Source: Beroe forskalii (taxonomy: Eukaryota; Ctenophora; Nuda; Beroida; Beroidae). From it: DNA of 64,000 nt. The translations under genes and the position numbers were made by a program. Below are positions 11,420 to 24,007 of this stretch, in pieces. The stretch covers positions 506,396 through 570,395 of the forward strand of contig WFMF01000052.1 of the NCBI GenBank assembly GCA_011033025.1, given 5' to 3'. Position 1 is the stretch's first letter. Every line of letters begins with the position of its first letter. The notes below the pieces were generated by a model. It worked only from the letters and a program-made list of their open reading frames with translations. It did no database searches and had not been told where the DNA came from.

Positions 11420-12268
11420 TACGGTGTTCTAAAAGGGCCAAATTGGAAATAGTCATTTAGTATATTTGCTATTTGATACCTATTCGATACCTATTTTTTC
11501 ATTTGGCCCTTTTGGAACAGTGCAGGTGTTCCAAAAGGGCCAAATTGGCCCTTTTAGAACAGCACGTGTTCCAAAAGGGCCAAAGTGCCCCTTTTAGAAT
11601 AGCTTCGTGTTCCAAAAGGGCCAAATGCACAAAAACGGTCAAAATGCTGAGTTTTTCAAGTGTTCTTGAGGTTGAAAGGTATTTAAAACTATGCACGAGT
11701 TTGTTGACCATCTAAACAAGCTATAATAACATCATTGCTCATGTAAAAGTTGTTTTTGGTATACTTAGCCCTCATGGAATGAAATTAAGGTAAAATGCCA
11801 AATTGTCACATTGCATTAACATTCCATTTCCTAAATGCCTGTTAAGGTGCCTGGTAAACATTTGAAAGCTGTAGAATCTTTGAGGAACAAAAACAAATGA
11901 AAAACTCAGCATTTTGACCGTTTTTGTGCATTTGGCCCTTTTGGAACACGAAGCTATTCTAAAATGCTGAGTTTTTCAAGTGTTCTTGAGGTTGAAAGGT
12001 ATTTAAAACTATGCACGAGTTTGTTGACCATCTAAACAAGCTATAATAACATCATTGCTCATGTAAAAGTTGTTTTTGGTATACTTAGCCCTCATGGAAT
12101 GAAATTAAGGTAAAATGCCAAATTGTCACATTGCATTAACATTCCATTTCCTGAATGCCTGTTAAGGTGCCTGGTAAACAGTTGAAAGCTGTAGAATCTT
12201 TGAGGAACAAAAACAAATGAAAAACTCAGCATTTTGACCGTTTTTGTGCATTTGGCCCTTTTGGAACA
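11420..12268. repeat. Foldback cluster (GTGTTCCAAAAGGGCC family) with a duplicated 308-bp unit
   Basis: Small hairpins of GTGTTCCAAAAGGGCCAAAT and its complement alternate at 11425-11630. Two nearly identical units follow at about 11641-11948 and 11957-12264. Each is bounded by inverted copies of AAAATGCTGAGTTTTTC and ends in GGCCCTTTTGGAACAC. I see about two mismatches between the units, so the duplication is recent. Confidence 0.7.
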
Positions 12269-12272
12269 CTAT

Positions 12273-12610
12273 GGTGGCCGAGGTGGCTCACTTGAAAATA
12301 ATTTTTCATGCTTTTGAAAAAGTGAGCCATTTCGGCCACCGCGTGGCCGAGCTGGCTCACCTATATTTTCCCAACTTTGATGCAAAATTTAAATGCCAAT
12401 TTTAATCCGAAAAGACAAAATTCGGCATGTATTTGAAACTAGAAAAGTTGCTCTTTCCAACGGTGTAAAGATTAGGACCAACCGACCCAAAATGGAGGAG
12501 TTATAGCGCTCCAAAAATGTGGGACCCCTCGGCCACGCGATGGCCGAACTGGCTCACTTGTTCAAAGTGAGCCACGCCGGCCACCGCGTGGCCGAACTGG
12601 CTCATTTGAA
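12273..12610. repeat. Palindromic repeat cluster (GTGGCCGA.CTGGCTCA)
   Basis: The phrase GTGGCCGA(A/G)(C/G)TGGCTCA appears four times, with complementary TGAGCCA..CGGCCAC between copies (12273-12360 and 12532-12607). Hairpins of several sizes are therefore possible. It adjoins the GTGTTCC cluster directly. Confidence 0.65.
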
Positions 12611-14340
12611 AAGCAACAAATGCGCGTTTCGTACGTACGTGGTATATTAAAACGCTTTCGCGCCGTACATACATCAGTAATTTACAGTTAATAGTGGCAA
12701 ATTTTGACGCGCACTCATATCACAGATTGACAGAACCGTATAATCTGGAACCAGCACTCAACGAGGAGGGTATCGATCCTCTTCCGAGCCAGGCTGCTGC
12801 CTTGCTTTCCGTTGACCACGATTTCATCCCACTCACCAAACCCTAACCATATCATCCATTCAAACTCATAAAACCACACTTCTCATTAACTTCTGCGTGT
12901 ATGGGAAATATCACAAATGAAGTGAGCTCATTTCAACCGCCTGTATGTACTCATCAGTCAAAAGCATCCAATGGGTAATAAAATGAGTCAGTTAGGTCCC
13001 GAAGCCTTCCATGGTGGAAATAACAATCCAATGTCTTATCTATAGAGGTGTATGGGTATACTACAAACATAACAAAATACTGCACATCGATTTTCTAATT
13101 CAAGGATTGACACGTATCCAAAGAACCCTTCATAGTTTATACCAGCGTATTTTCCATGACTTTTCACTGATGAGCACACATAGCCGGAACGTCTGATAGT
13201 CTATTTTTGCAATTTACGTGCCCCAAGCAAGGTTGTCCTCTTCGCCTTTTTTCAAGATATGCTCCACCGTTATTATAGTAAGCGTGCAAAACTACCACAA
13301 AAGTGCAGATTTATGCACATTGGAACTACTTGGGAAAAGGCCGGGAAATTTGACCAAGGAAGTGTACCTAATTATGTGGATGGATATTAAGGGCAGAAAT
13401 ATGATTAAAGGCGCAAAAGGGGTCACCAAGTTAAAAGTTGATACTTGATCAACATTTGGAGCACGCATCGCACATGAACAAACTCGAGAGTAGAATTGAG
13501 TAAGTCTCATCAAACAAATTGAACAAAAAGAAACACAGTTATGGCTGTAATTTTCGAATATCAGGTTGATGTTTACAACAAACAACAATACGTAGGTAAT
13601 AATAAAATGTCTCTGAGCGGCATGAGATACTTAAGTATCTAGAAAGTTTAGCTTTAGAATGAACGATATTATTGACTAATTTGGAAGATTATGCAATGCT
13701 GTTATAAGCACATAAGTCGGCATAAGTTCAAGAAAATTCTAAATCATTCCCTTGTCACAGTTGCTATTTAATATAATGTTAACAAAAAATAGCAATATCA
13801 AACTTTAAACTTTGAAACAAATATTGAACTTAGAAACAAATTTTTTCTATCAAAATTTAGCTGCAACGATAGGATAGTATGAAATGTCAATATTATATAA
13901 GCACACCAAAGCTAAATCTTAAGCTTAAGAAACGCAATTTTCGCCACTTAACTGCTTATACAGTAGCCTCACGAAAATAATTTCAAGTTAGCAATTTCTA
14001 GTTACGTTCGGCTACCATGGTACTGCCTCTCTTTGCACTTTAATCGAAATGCGATGTTGGCTTTAAATAATGTATTCTCTGCGCGTTAGGTACATAAAAA
14101 GCGGAGAGATACACTAAGCAGTTAGCCAGGCCATGCATTATAACGTAAATGTCTAAATTCTTAATAAAAAATTTCTCATATTTGACTTGAAGACAAACGA
14201 TAAATTCCTGGACTATACTGTAAAAGTAGTAAGGGCTATATTTGATACATCTGAACATGGGTGTGAAATAAATCTTAATCTAGGTTTGAGGGCTCAATTC
14301 GACAGCATATAGGTCAAATATATACCAGAAAAAAAGTCTC
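12611..14340. other. Non-coding stretch, nothing recognised
   Basis: Only short frames (the best, 13292-13588 minus and 13218-13448 plus, overlap on opposite strands). None contains a recognisable domain. A single CCCTAACC at about 12840 is isolated. Confidence 0.35.
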
Positions 14341-14399
14341 AAAAACTTTCGATGCGGAAACCCATTTTTGGCCACGCCCTTTTGGGCAGTGCCCAAAAA

Positions 14400-15330
14400 T
14401 GAATGAACGATATCTCAGCTTCTTTTTTGAGGAAAAGTTATAAATGACCACTCTAACTGACGTAGAATTGTCGGTTTTGGTAGGGTAGAACATGGTTTTA
14501 AGTTTCTATCTCAACCCATTCCGAGATAATCCCAAATTTGGCCATTTTTGGCTGTCCATAAGGCCCAATATGGGCATTTGGGCAGCTTATGAGAGGGTGA
14601 ACATCAGAACCATGTAACTCGACTGGAAATGATCGGTTTATGATGGCAGAGCTTGGTTTCAAAGCTCTATCTTAACCCGTTTCCGAGATAATCTCCATTT
14701 TGGTCATTTTGGCTGTCCATGAGGCCCAATTTGGGCATTTGGACAGCTTATGAGATGGAGAACATCAGAACCATGTAACTCGACCGGAAATGATCGGTTT
14801 ATGAGGGTAGAGCATGGTTTGAAAGCTCTATCTCTACCTATTCCCGAGATAATCCCCAATTTGGCCATATTGGCTGTCCATGAGGCCCAATTTGGGCATT
14901 TGGACAGCTTATGAGGTGGAGAACATCAGAACCATGTAACTCGACCGGAAATGATCGGTTTATGAGGGTAGAGCATGGTTTCAAAGCTCTATCTCAACCT
15001 ATTCCCGAGATAATCCCCAATTTGGCCATATTGGCTGTACATGAGGCCCAATTTGGGCATTTGGACAACTTATGAGATGAAGACCATCAGAACCATCTAA
15101 CTCGACTGAAAATGGTCGGTTTGTGAGGGTAAAGCATGGTTTTAAGGCTCTATCTCAGCCCGTTCTAAGATAATCCCCAATTTGGCCATATTGGCTGTCA
15201 GTGTCCATGACCCCAATTTGGGCATTTGGACAGCTAATGAGATGGAGACCAGTAACCATGTAACTTGACTGGAAATGGTCGGTTTAAGGGGGTAGAGCAT
15301 GGTTTAAGGCTCTATTTCCACTCTTTTTCG
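14400..15330. repeat. Tandem repeat, about 162-bp unit, 5-6 copies
   Basis: CATCAGAACCATGTAACTCG recurs at about 14602, 14764, 14926 and, with changes, near 15085 and 15250. Each unit also holds TTTGGCCAT, GGCTGTCCATGAGGCCCAA and GGGTAGAGCATGGTTT. The outermost copies are the most diverged, typical of an array homogenised in its middle. Confidence 0.75.
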
Positions 15331-18210
15331 AAATTGCCATTCGATTACAACTTCTATTACAACTCATTTCTATTTATGTCTCGAGCAAAATCAATAACCT
15401 CAAACGTGAATATAGTATACTGACCTAGAACGGCACTTATTATGATTCTTCTTATCTTTTTACAAAGTTGGTTAAAGTCAAGGTCACCAATCACATCTAG
15501 CGTGCATCCTGGATCCTTAAACTCTGCAATAAACTCTACAATAAAATCTTGTTTTCTATTCATGGCCTTTATCTATTTCCGGTAAAATAAATATACTATC
15601 ATGTGGCTCAGAAAGTAAATGTGACGATCAATTCCTCAATTCCCCCCCCCCCCACAATTATATTCTTATAGAACCCTCTGACGTTTTCATGCGGGTCTAT
15701 AATACATAGACACTCGCCTGATCGGGTCCTTATTGGTTTAGACCCTCACCCTATGGGCTCGGGCCATAACCGGATAAATCCCTTGGGCTTACGCGGTACG
15801 CCCTCGGGAAGTATCCCAAAAGCCCAAAATGGAACCGATGGGCACGTTTCTATGAATAATATAGCTATATAGGTATTTTTTTAATATCAATTTAAGATGA
15901 AACTGCAAAAAAAAAACATGTAAGTGATGTAACCCTTGGATGTTAAGAAAGTAAGAAGGTGAAAGCAAGCTTAAACAAGTCGATCGTTCTATCTCTGGCC
16001 AACAATAAACCTCATTGTACGAATCTATGACCGATGGCGCCGAAAATGTTGAGATGATCTGAAATTGATTACACGTGTTAAAACATCGACGTTCATAGGG
16101 TCATGAGTCTTGGAGCTACCATTAACCACAGTGCAGGATTTCCCCAAAAGGGTGTTTTTTTACACTTTGGAAAAATTGGGTTTTTCAATAAAACAAAAAA
16201 TTTGGACAGAAATTCTATGAATAGTAAGTTGCATGCACTGTGAAATGCATTTCTTTAATCCCTCAGTCGATCATTGCAACCACAGCAAAGCACATATTAT
16301 ATGCATGTCGTCATGTATGACATGAAAGGTTAAGACACCATCATACAGTAACTCCTTCATTTCACGTTTTGCTTTGGTTCTATGGAGCCATCCATAAAGG
16401 ACGGCCACAAAATATTGGTCATTGTAGAGGTCCCCCTCCCCCTTGTCTGCAAGCAACTGCAGCTTGCAGACAATGATCTGAGAGATCATCGATTATTGTA
16501 GCAAATGCTTGTTTGCAGATTTTGACCCTGCAATCGGCACCAATCACTGCTGATCAGCACCAATTGCAAGGTCAACATCTAACTGCTTGGCAAATCATCC
16601 AAAATTTTCATCTGGACATCTGTCATCTGCATCCAAAAAACCCCTTCCCTGCATCTGCATTGGTCCCCTCATAGTGAAAGTCCTTTATCTCGAGCTGATC
16701 TCTAACACAATATGCTGGCAAGCCCTGAATTGCTTTGCAGTCTGATAGTGGGGTCCTGGACTGCAGGCTGCTCTGAGCTCTCAGCTCAGGATATCCCTGG
16801 CAGTCGGGTGGCCAGTCCACCCAGGAGCACATGCCCTTGGCCTTGTATACAGAGAAGTCTCTATGCTCTGCATGGTTGCCAGAGGCCTGGTTGCTTATAA
16901 AGGCAACTGTGGCCTTTTCTTACTTGACTTGACTTGATGATATCCTTTATGGATGGCCCCTTAATAGGTTTTCAATCCAATGTCAATTCAATTATTAATT
17001 TTATTTTAGTTCCAAAAACCAATGAAAAGGATCCATGTATATTAGTAAAGCCAGTAATAATTATGGAAGTTCCTGTAGGCTGCATTCTCTACTTTATTTG
17101 GCTAAGACTTTGCAGCAATGTAAATTGGGCAGCATTTGATGCTGCAAACATTTTTCGACATAGGGGATTATGAAATTTTGGACAGCATCCTTTCATAGAG
17201 CCAATCCCAGGGAAAGAAGAAATACCCAAAGCATGTGTACATTATGGTTTCATCACTCATGAAGCCACAAAACAATGGAAACATTTTCAATGTTAAAATA
17301 AAGTAAAGTTAAACAATACATAAGTTGCAATTCAAATTCAAAGCTTGAAAGTGTACAGAACCATTCAAAAATCATAGGTACCATATTTTTTCTTTGTGAT
17401 TTGAATGTATTGGTACCACTCACAGACACATGACTCATCTTGGTGGTTTTCATTTATCTTACTACCCATAGGAGCCATTGGAAATGTAATAGTACTGTGG
17501 GCATTTACTGTCAACCACAAAGAAACATTTCCAAAATACAGAGGGTATAAATGCAACTTATGTCGTAGTATTAATGGGTGTCTAAGTGCATAACCATGGT
17601 GAACTCAGTTTAGATCCTTGCTGTACGGCATGTTAAACAAGGAATCGAAGCTGAGGGGTTCTGTACAGGACATTGCTATTGCGACGTATGTAAATAAAAT
17701 AAAATAAATAAAATAAAAAATTTTGATATTACATCAACACTAATTTCATAAACATGTCAATGATTCATTGGTCAATCTGCTGGATCTTCCAGCCCATATT
17801 ATTTTATAGACATTAACATTGAAAAATAAATTAAACATTATAAGTTAAACATTATAATTTATGGGATAATAAATTAGCGCATAATAATTTAATATTGATA
17901 AATTAATAGAAATTAACATACGGCATAGGTAATAACTGCTTCAATGAAGGAAATAAAAACACAGCAAACACAGTGTCTCTGTGTCAAATACTAATTTTAA
18001 AATGCCCAAAACCGAATTCATATGAATTTAATTTGAATACTGCAACACATAAATAAAGATACAACTACAAATAGATAAACAAGTAATTTGCTGAGGAGTA
18101 ACCTAATAGTGCATACAAAAACTCCAAATAAGTACAAAATAAATTCATGAAAGCCCTTACATGTTACCTAATACCTTAAATTGAAATAATTCTTTTTGGC
18201 TAAAAAAGGA
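15331..18210. other. Non-coding stretch with one SINE-like insert
   Basis: Contains a C homopolymer near 15643 and a SINE-like element at 17614. The phrase CCTTTATGGATGG near 16946 and its complement near 16388 form a widely spaced inverted pair. Frames 16934-17173 and 17405-17593 encode short hydrophobic stretches; the latter has IGNVIVLWAF, which resembles a GPCR helix 1, but too little follows to call a gene. Confidence 0.35.
17614..17717 (+). mobile_element. SINE-like repeat fragment
   Basis: About 65 bp (CCTTGCTGTACGGCATG, TTAAACAAGGAA, GAAGCTGAGGGGTTC) match 53869-53935 with a few changes. A simple AAATA-type tail follows at 17690-17717, as in SINE or LINE 3' ends. Confidence 0.5.
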
Positions 18211-18214
18211 TTAA

Positions 18215-20246
18215 CCCTTAAAGGACGAGTGTACTTAAAATTAACCTATCCTCATATTCAAATCATATGTCAAGTACATGTTACTAAGCATTTCTGTGAA
18301 ATCCCCGTAATCAAATTCCCTTCCTATCGCGTGTGAGAGCTAAATAAATAAATTACACTGTGACGTCAGTTCTTCCTTGTGCACTCTCGTATATACTGCG
18401 TGAGAGCTTAGTAACACCAGTTTTATATCATAATTAAAGCGTTTCTGCTGATTAATCATTAACTTTTGAAGAGAAATTTAAGATTACACCTGTGAGTGGT
18501 AGCAGGAATAAAACATGTGCATAAATGAAAAAAAAGAAGATTCAATGATCCAATCCAGAGTCAAGTATATATTCCGATATTATTATGAATAGACGTGATA
18601 TCATATCTGTACGTTTCACATTTCAATAATACCATACAGCACTACAATAACAATGAGTACATTACGCTTCCTCCAGTTTTGTTATCATTTTGTGTCGATG
18701 TTTCTTGTTTTCCAGTTACAGTACAAGAAAAGGAGTGGAAAAATTCAATAGACTCATGAGTAAAAGGGTCACAAGAGTTGTGAATTTTGTCCAATGGATC
18801 CATGATGTCCAATGGAAGTCCATTAAACATCCAATGGACATCCATTGAACATGATGTACATTGTCCTATGTTGTTCAATGGATCCATTGGATCCATTTTT
18901 GATGTTCAGTGGACATGTTCAATGGATCCAATAGACGTTCAATAGATCCATCTGAGTGATTGCAATGGACAAAATCACCAAAAATGTTTGGTAGATGAAC
19001 ATCAGTCTGGTATTTTTGTTCAATGGATCCGTTGTGTCCATTGGATTCAATGGATCCATTGTGTCCATTGAAAACCATTGCACATTGTGTCCATTGGATC
19101 CATTAGATTCATTGCACATTGTGTCCATTGGATTTATTGTGTCCAATGGATCCATTTCAATTGGGTTCAATGGACAAAATGGATCCAATGGTGCGATGGA
19201 TCCAATGGACATGTCCAATGGTGTTTAATTGACACAATGGATCCATTGGACCAATGGACGCAATGGGTCCTTTGAATAAAAATACCAGACTGATGTCCAT
19301 CTACCAAACCATGTTTGGTGATTGTGTCCAATGGATCCACTCAGATGGACCCATTAAACATCTATTGAATCCATTAATAAACATGTCCATTGAACACCAT
19401 TGGACATTTTTACCGATGGACATCATGTTCAATGGATGTTTATTGGATCTCCAATGGACGTTCATTTAAGACGTCCATTGGACATGATGGATCCATTGGA
19501 CAAAATTCGCAACTCTTGTGACCCTTTTACCGACTCATGAGACACATAGCAGACAGGCCATATTCTTAATTTTAGAGGTTTGGGAATAGGTAAAAGGTAC
19601 AGGCTTCCATCCTGTGTTGAGACGTAATCAGAGAATTATACATAAATCCATTTATACCCTTGTCTTAGTGCTCTAGTGGACAATACACAGGTTTTCATGG
19701 ATTAGACGATTCACTGAATGAATACCATACTATTTGCGTTAATTACAACATAAAGTTAACGAGTTAGTTTAAAACGATACACTGCTATCTAAGGCATATC
19801 ATACGTAGATACGTCTTGTTCTGGTTGCACTATTATATATGTCTAAAGGATAACATGTTCACATAATATCTAGATTTTTTCATTATTGATTATCAATATA
19901 TAGGGCGTTATTAAACAACAGAAGATTTATTGTTATCAACCAGATTGAACAACTGAAGTTTTTCAATCTGCAGTGAAGCAGAACAATAATAGATCAATTG
20001 CAAAAGAATCAGTGTTTACATAGCGATTTTACATACATGGCGGCTGTGGGCAGTGATTCCAAGGAAGAACTGACGTCACGCCATAAGGTATCATGTTTCT
20101 AATTTACGCCCATATCTTGCGTTACACACGGAGTAGAGAGGTGGGACTTTCGAGATTCGATTACTATAATAATAACTATGACATACTGAATTTTTTGTTA
20201 CATTTAGAAGAAGTCAATTTTTAAGTACACCCGTCCTTTAAGAACT
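18215..20246. mobile_element. Foldback transposon of about 2 kb, piggyBac-like ends
   Basis: The ends are inverted: CTTAAAGGACGAGTGTACTT at 18217 and its near-complement AAGTACACCCGTCCTTTAAG at 20223-20242. The left end is preceded by TTAA (18211-18214) and begins CCCTT, like piggyBac-type elements; the right flank has TTGA instead (complement). A second inverted pair, GACGTCAGTTCTTCCTTG (18363) and its complement (about 20060-20077), lies inside. No transposase frame is present, so it is non-autonomous. The piggyBac assignment is an inference from the ends only. Confidence 0.6.
18749..19545. repeat. Giant imperfect palindrome built on CCAATGGATCCATTGG
   Basis: About 800 bp that fold back on themselves. 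The outer stem is ACTCATGAG followed by AAAAGGGTCACAAGAGTTG, with its complement at about 19507-19540. A middle stem is AATACCAGACTGATG (complement near 19004). The centre is a quasi-repetitive field of GTCCATTGGATCC and its complement. Open frames on both strands here are low-complexity artefacts of this repeat. It is nested in the 18215-20246 element. Confidence 0.8.
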
Positions 20247-20383
20247 CAACTTTTTTTGATCTACTGATTAGATTATAGGCAGGTGTTTCAATTTTTGACA
20301 AGACTTCATGTGAAACATTCCAATAAAATGCTCCAGAACTGATCCCTTCTCTTAAACACATAGATTTAAAATTTTCTAGATTA

Positions 20384-22738
20384 TAATAATATAATAAATA
20401 ATAAAAACATAATGGTATTGAACCATCTCACTTCAATTCACTAGTAAACATAAATTGGCTTTCAATAAAAAAAAACACGCCCTTTAACACAGGCGTCCAA
20501 TAACTTAAAGCTGTCAAAATCAAGCCTGAAAAACATGATAAAAAGTTATGTAATTATAGAAAAACAACTATGAAAAGTTGATGTTGATGCCCTTCTTCTT
20601 GGCCACAAAAGGATTTTTCCTCAAATACTGGTTAAACTTCATCTTATTTGACAAATAACTGCTCCCTTCTATTTTTTCTAGAACTTGTGTAGATACATAC
20701 CAAAAGTTGCTAGGGCTAAGACACTTTGCATCATTTTATAACACTCCAGACTAGCTTTGAAATTATCAACAGTGGAAACATCTCTCACTGATTTAGGTAA
20801 ATCATTCCAAATTGCCGGACTCTTTCAGAAATAAAATTGTCAGACAATTTGCATATCCTTTGACAAATTAACATTAGCTGTCTTATGAGTTAACAGATTC
20901 CTTCTACTTCTACCAAGTTTAAACAAACCCTTGCCATATTCAACTTGATTATTAACCATTTTAAATGTTTCAATGAGGTCACCTCTTATTCTTCTTTCAG
21001 CCAATGTTGTCAAACCAAGTCTGTCCAAACGTTCACTATAGGGAAGTGTACCAATGCCATTTATAAGCCTTGTGAAGCGACGCTGAACACCTTCTAATTC
21101 AAGGATGGTAGTCCAATTCCCATAGTGAGCAGTTGGACACCAAAGCTGCACACACAGTACTCAAGCTTTGGTCTAATTATTGCCTTATATATTCTTAACA
21201 TTATTTCACTTTCTTTAGAGATAACATTCCTTCCTACCCATACAATGGTTCTATTTGCTTCCTTAATACATTTATCAATATTACAGTCCCACTGCAAGTT
21301 ATTATTCATTAAACACCCAGATCCTTTTCAGTTAGAGTTTCTTGCAAGATCTTACCATCTAAAACATACTCATTTTTTGGGTTATCATTCACAGTAATGT
21401 GCATCACTTTACATTTATCAACATTAAATTTGAGAAGCCAGGTTTCCTCCCAACATTCTAAAGATTTCAAATCAGCACTGGTTACATTTAAGTTATCAGC
21501 ATTAACAATTTTAAATCATCAGCAAATATTTTGGAGACACCTTTTATACCATCAGGCAAATCGTTGATATATAGTATAAATAATAAAGGTCCTAATATTG
21601 AACCCTGTGGGACACCTGATTTAACACTTTTAGAATCAGAATATTCTCCTCTTACTACAGTTTTCATAGTTCTGTTAGACAAAAGTCCTGAATTATAGCC
21701 AAGGTTTTCCACTAATACCGAATTTTTCTAATTTAATAAGGAGCCTATAGTGGGGTACAGAATCGAAAGCTTTCATGAAATCAAAAAATAACACATCTAC
21801 AGGTGAGCCTTCTTCAAGTAAATTAATTATAGTATCCACAGTTTCTAACAGATTTGACAAACAAGACTTCTTAGGAACAAATCCATGTTGATCATCAGAA
21901 ATATTACTTTCAACAAATTTTAAAATATGATCTCTCACTAATTTTTCATACACTTTGCATAAAATACATGTTAGGGATACTGGCCTATAATTATATGGAT
22001 CATTCCTTGAATCCTTCTTATGGAGTGACACAATGTATGCTTCTTTCCAAATCTCAGGGATTTTTGCCTCCTTAGCACATTTATTAAACAGAGCAGTTAC
22101 AACTTGAACAAATTGATCATTTTCAGCCAATGAATTCAATAGTTTGGGGTGTACACCATCAGGCCCAAAACTCTTATAAACATTTAGAACTCTCAATTCG
22201 TATACACATCATTAAAATTGATATCTATGTCATTACATTTGGTAACATTTTTTGTATTATTATAACAAGCCTTTGGCAATGGACCATTTGGCTCTTCAAC
22301 AAAAAACTGAACTAAAAGCATCAATAAACAATCAACTGTTTCCTTATCATCATTGCAAGTACGAGCCATCTGTTCTTACCAGGCTTGTTATAATATCTTT
22401 GACTTTGTTCCGTGACCTCAAATATGAAAAGAATGCACGAGTTGTACTTAAGATTCTTGGTTACCTTTCTCTCATAACCCCAGCTTCATTCCAAATTTTC
22501 AAAAATCTGTTGTTTTCTAGTGCTATGTTCCAATTTCTTATGGTTGGACTTAAATCAAACTATTGATTCCAAGCTTTGTTCTTACCTCTAATTGCTCTTT
22601 TCAAAGAACGATTAACCAGGGAGTATTATAATTGTCATCAATATTGTCCTTTCTCATTTTCAATGGAATTCTATTGAATAGAATATTCCAAGTTTTTCAT
22701 AATACTAGTCCAAATATCATTAACAGAAATATCATCAG
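20384..22738 (-). mobile_element. LINE copy C, decayed CR1/jockey-like retrotransposon
   Basis: Same extent as the intact copy at 29710-32079: AAT-rich tail at the left, 3' UTR, reverse transcriptase reading right to left. The frame is broken into fragments at 20840-21151, 21094-21309, 21488-21712 and 21693-22196 by several small deletions. Palm landmarks FDFMKAFDSVP and [13 protein letters not shown] and the FADD motif are still readable. The 5' boundary (complement CTGATGAT, 22731-22738) is the same base as in copy E. Confidence 0.9.
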
Positions 22739-22945
22739 AATCAAGATTGCATTTAAAATTAATAACTGAATCAGATTCACGAACATAAGAAGGCAGCTTA
22801 TTCCATATTTCCCGTATTCTTTCTGTAAAGAATCTTCTGTGCAACTTTTTGACATTATTAGGAATTCTATTACTCGTCTTTAAACAAGAGACAATATTAC
22901 TTCTATGATTACTAAACTTAAATATATGCCATAATACAGATAAGA
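22739..22945 (-). mobile_element. C-terminal fragment of a second LINE family
   Basis: The minus strand from about 22920 down reads as the end of another LINE reverse transcriptase protein: FSNHRSNIV, then FFTERIREIWNKLPSYV, then VINFKCNLD. The equivalent region of the main LINE reads FISERVRQFWNDLPKSV, so this is a related but distinct family. The frame runs without a stop straight into LINE copy C. Confidence 0.7.
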
Positions 22946-22984
22946 TTTAGATAAATAAAAGTTATTGTCCATGGCCAGTTGGTT

Positions 22985-23135
22985 GCCAAGACTTTGCCAG
23001 ATGTTGTCTGGCACATTTTTTATGGCTAGATAAGTGACAACATCTTTGTTGTTCAATGTATGACCCGCTAACGCCAGCGGCGAAGCGGTGCTAATTCTTG
23101 AGAGGGTCTGTCAACGTCAGACAACATCTGACAAA
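22985..23135. mobile_element. Miniature foldback element (TTGCCAGATGTTGTCTGGC)
   Basis: Self-complementary TTGCCAGATGTTGTCTGGC near 23002 is mirrored at 23112-23130 by GTCAGACAACATCTGACAA. Similar ..CAACGTCTGGCAAG and ..CAACGCCTGACAAG phrases occur at 7161-7180 and 6533-6550, suggesting a small family with hairpin ends. Confidence 0.5.
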
Positions 23136-23385
23136 ATTACAAAAAATACTCATTGTGAACAATGCAACATATAGATCAGTTTCAGAACGAAACTCGAAAG
23201 TGTTTTTCGACCAATTCACTGACAAATTAAAATAATTTGAAATGCATGAATTCAATAAAATCTGTTTGATATGATCTGAATGAAATTTACCTGCACATAT
23301 GGACTTTTTATAAATTTTATTGCACTGCAACTGTTAAGAGAATTTGTTATTCAGATGATATATCATCAATTTTCCTTCGCCGCGC

Positions 23386-23706
23386 TTGCTAAACACGTAT
23401 ATCCCTGTTTGCGTTGCGCGGCGCGCTTCCTCAGAACAGTTTCTTAAACCCGCATAGGCCATAGGTGTGTGTGTACGCGCCGCGCGCTTTCCTATGACCC
23501 TAAGCGCGACGATAACATAACAGGGGTATTCGTGTTTGGCAACAAAACAGTTGGCCCGCTAACCAAGGCCCGGGCCCTGGTTGCAACCGGTTGCGCGATC
23601 GGAGTGCGCAGCGCGGCAAGGGGAACAAAACAGTGCAGTTGCAGTGTGCCCCGTAGGGAAGCGCGCGGCGCGTACACACACATCTAGATCTATGCGGGCT
23701 TAGGAA
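23386..23706. mobile_element. Composite cluster of GC-rich hairpin elements
   Basis: Starts TTGCTAAACACGTATATCC and ends GGGCTTAGGAA, the two termini of the GC-rich family. A reverse partial copy (ACCCGCATAGG to GTGTTTGGCAA, about 23448-23542) and GC-rich filler lie between them. Frames in this stretch are compositional and not genes. Confidence 0.6.
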
Positions 23707-23869
23707 ACGCCGCTCGAGTTACTTTAACCGGAGCCCTCTTTTGCGCGCGCCGTTGTTTCACTCCGGTCGGCGTTACCACCTGGTTAGGTGAACCATAACC
23801 ACTCGAGTGTATAAGCTAGGGGTATGTTCATGGTTATTTAAAAAATTGGTTAATCTATTAATCGAATCT

Positions 23870-23963
23870 TTCCTAAGCCCGCATAGGTGTGTGTACGCGC
23901 GCGGCGCTTCCCTTCTGAGGAAGCGCGCCGCGCAACGCAGACAGGGATATACGTGTTTAGCAA
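23870..23963 (-). mobile_element. 94-bp GC-rich miniature element with perfect 9-bp target duplication
   Basis: Runs TTCCTAAGCCCGCATA to TATACGTGTTTAGCAA. Its two ends are imperfect inverted repeats, and the middle folds into a GC-rich hairpin (GAAGCGCGCCGCGC and complement). ATCGAATCT flanks it at 23861-23869 and 23964-23972, a perfect 9-bp target site duplication that fixes the element borders. Confidence 0.8.
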
Positions 23964-24007
23964 ATCGAATCTAAACATATGCCTTCGCGCGCGCGGCTTC
24001 CTCCCCC

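Noticed and set aside
17405-17593. Possible GPCR helix 1 fragment (IGNVIVLWAF)
   Set aside because: Only about 25 residues look membrane-like and nothing GPCR-like follows in any frame.
18919-19470. Several overlapping frames rich in Met-Asp-Pro-Leu and Asn-Gly-Ser on both strands
   Set aside because: They are translations of the CCAATGGATCC palindrome field, open in many frames because the repeat lacks stop codons.
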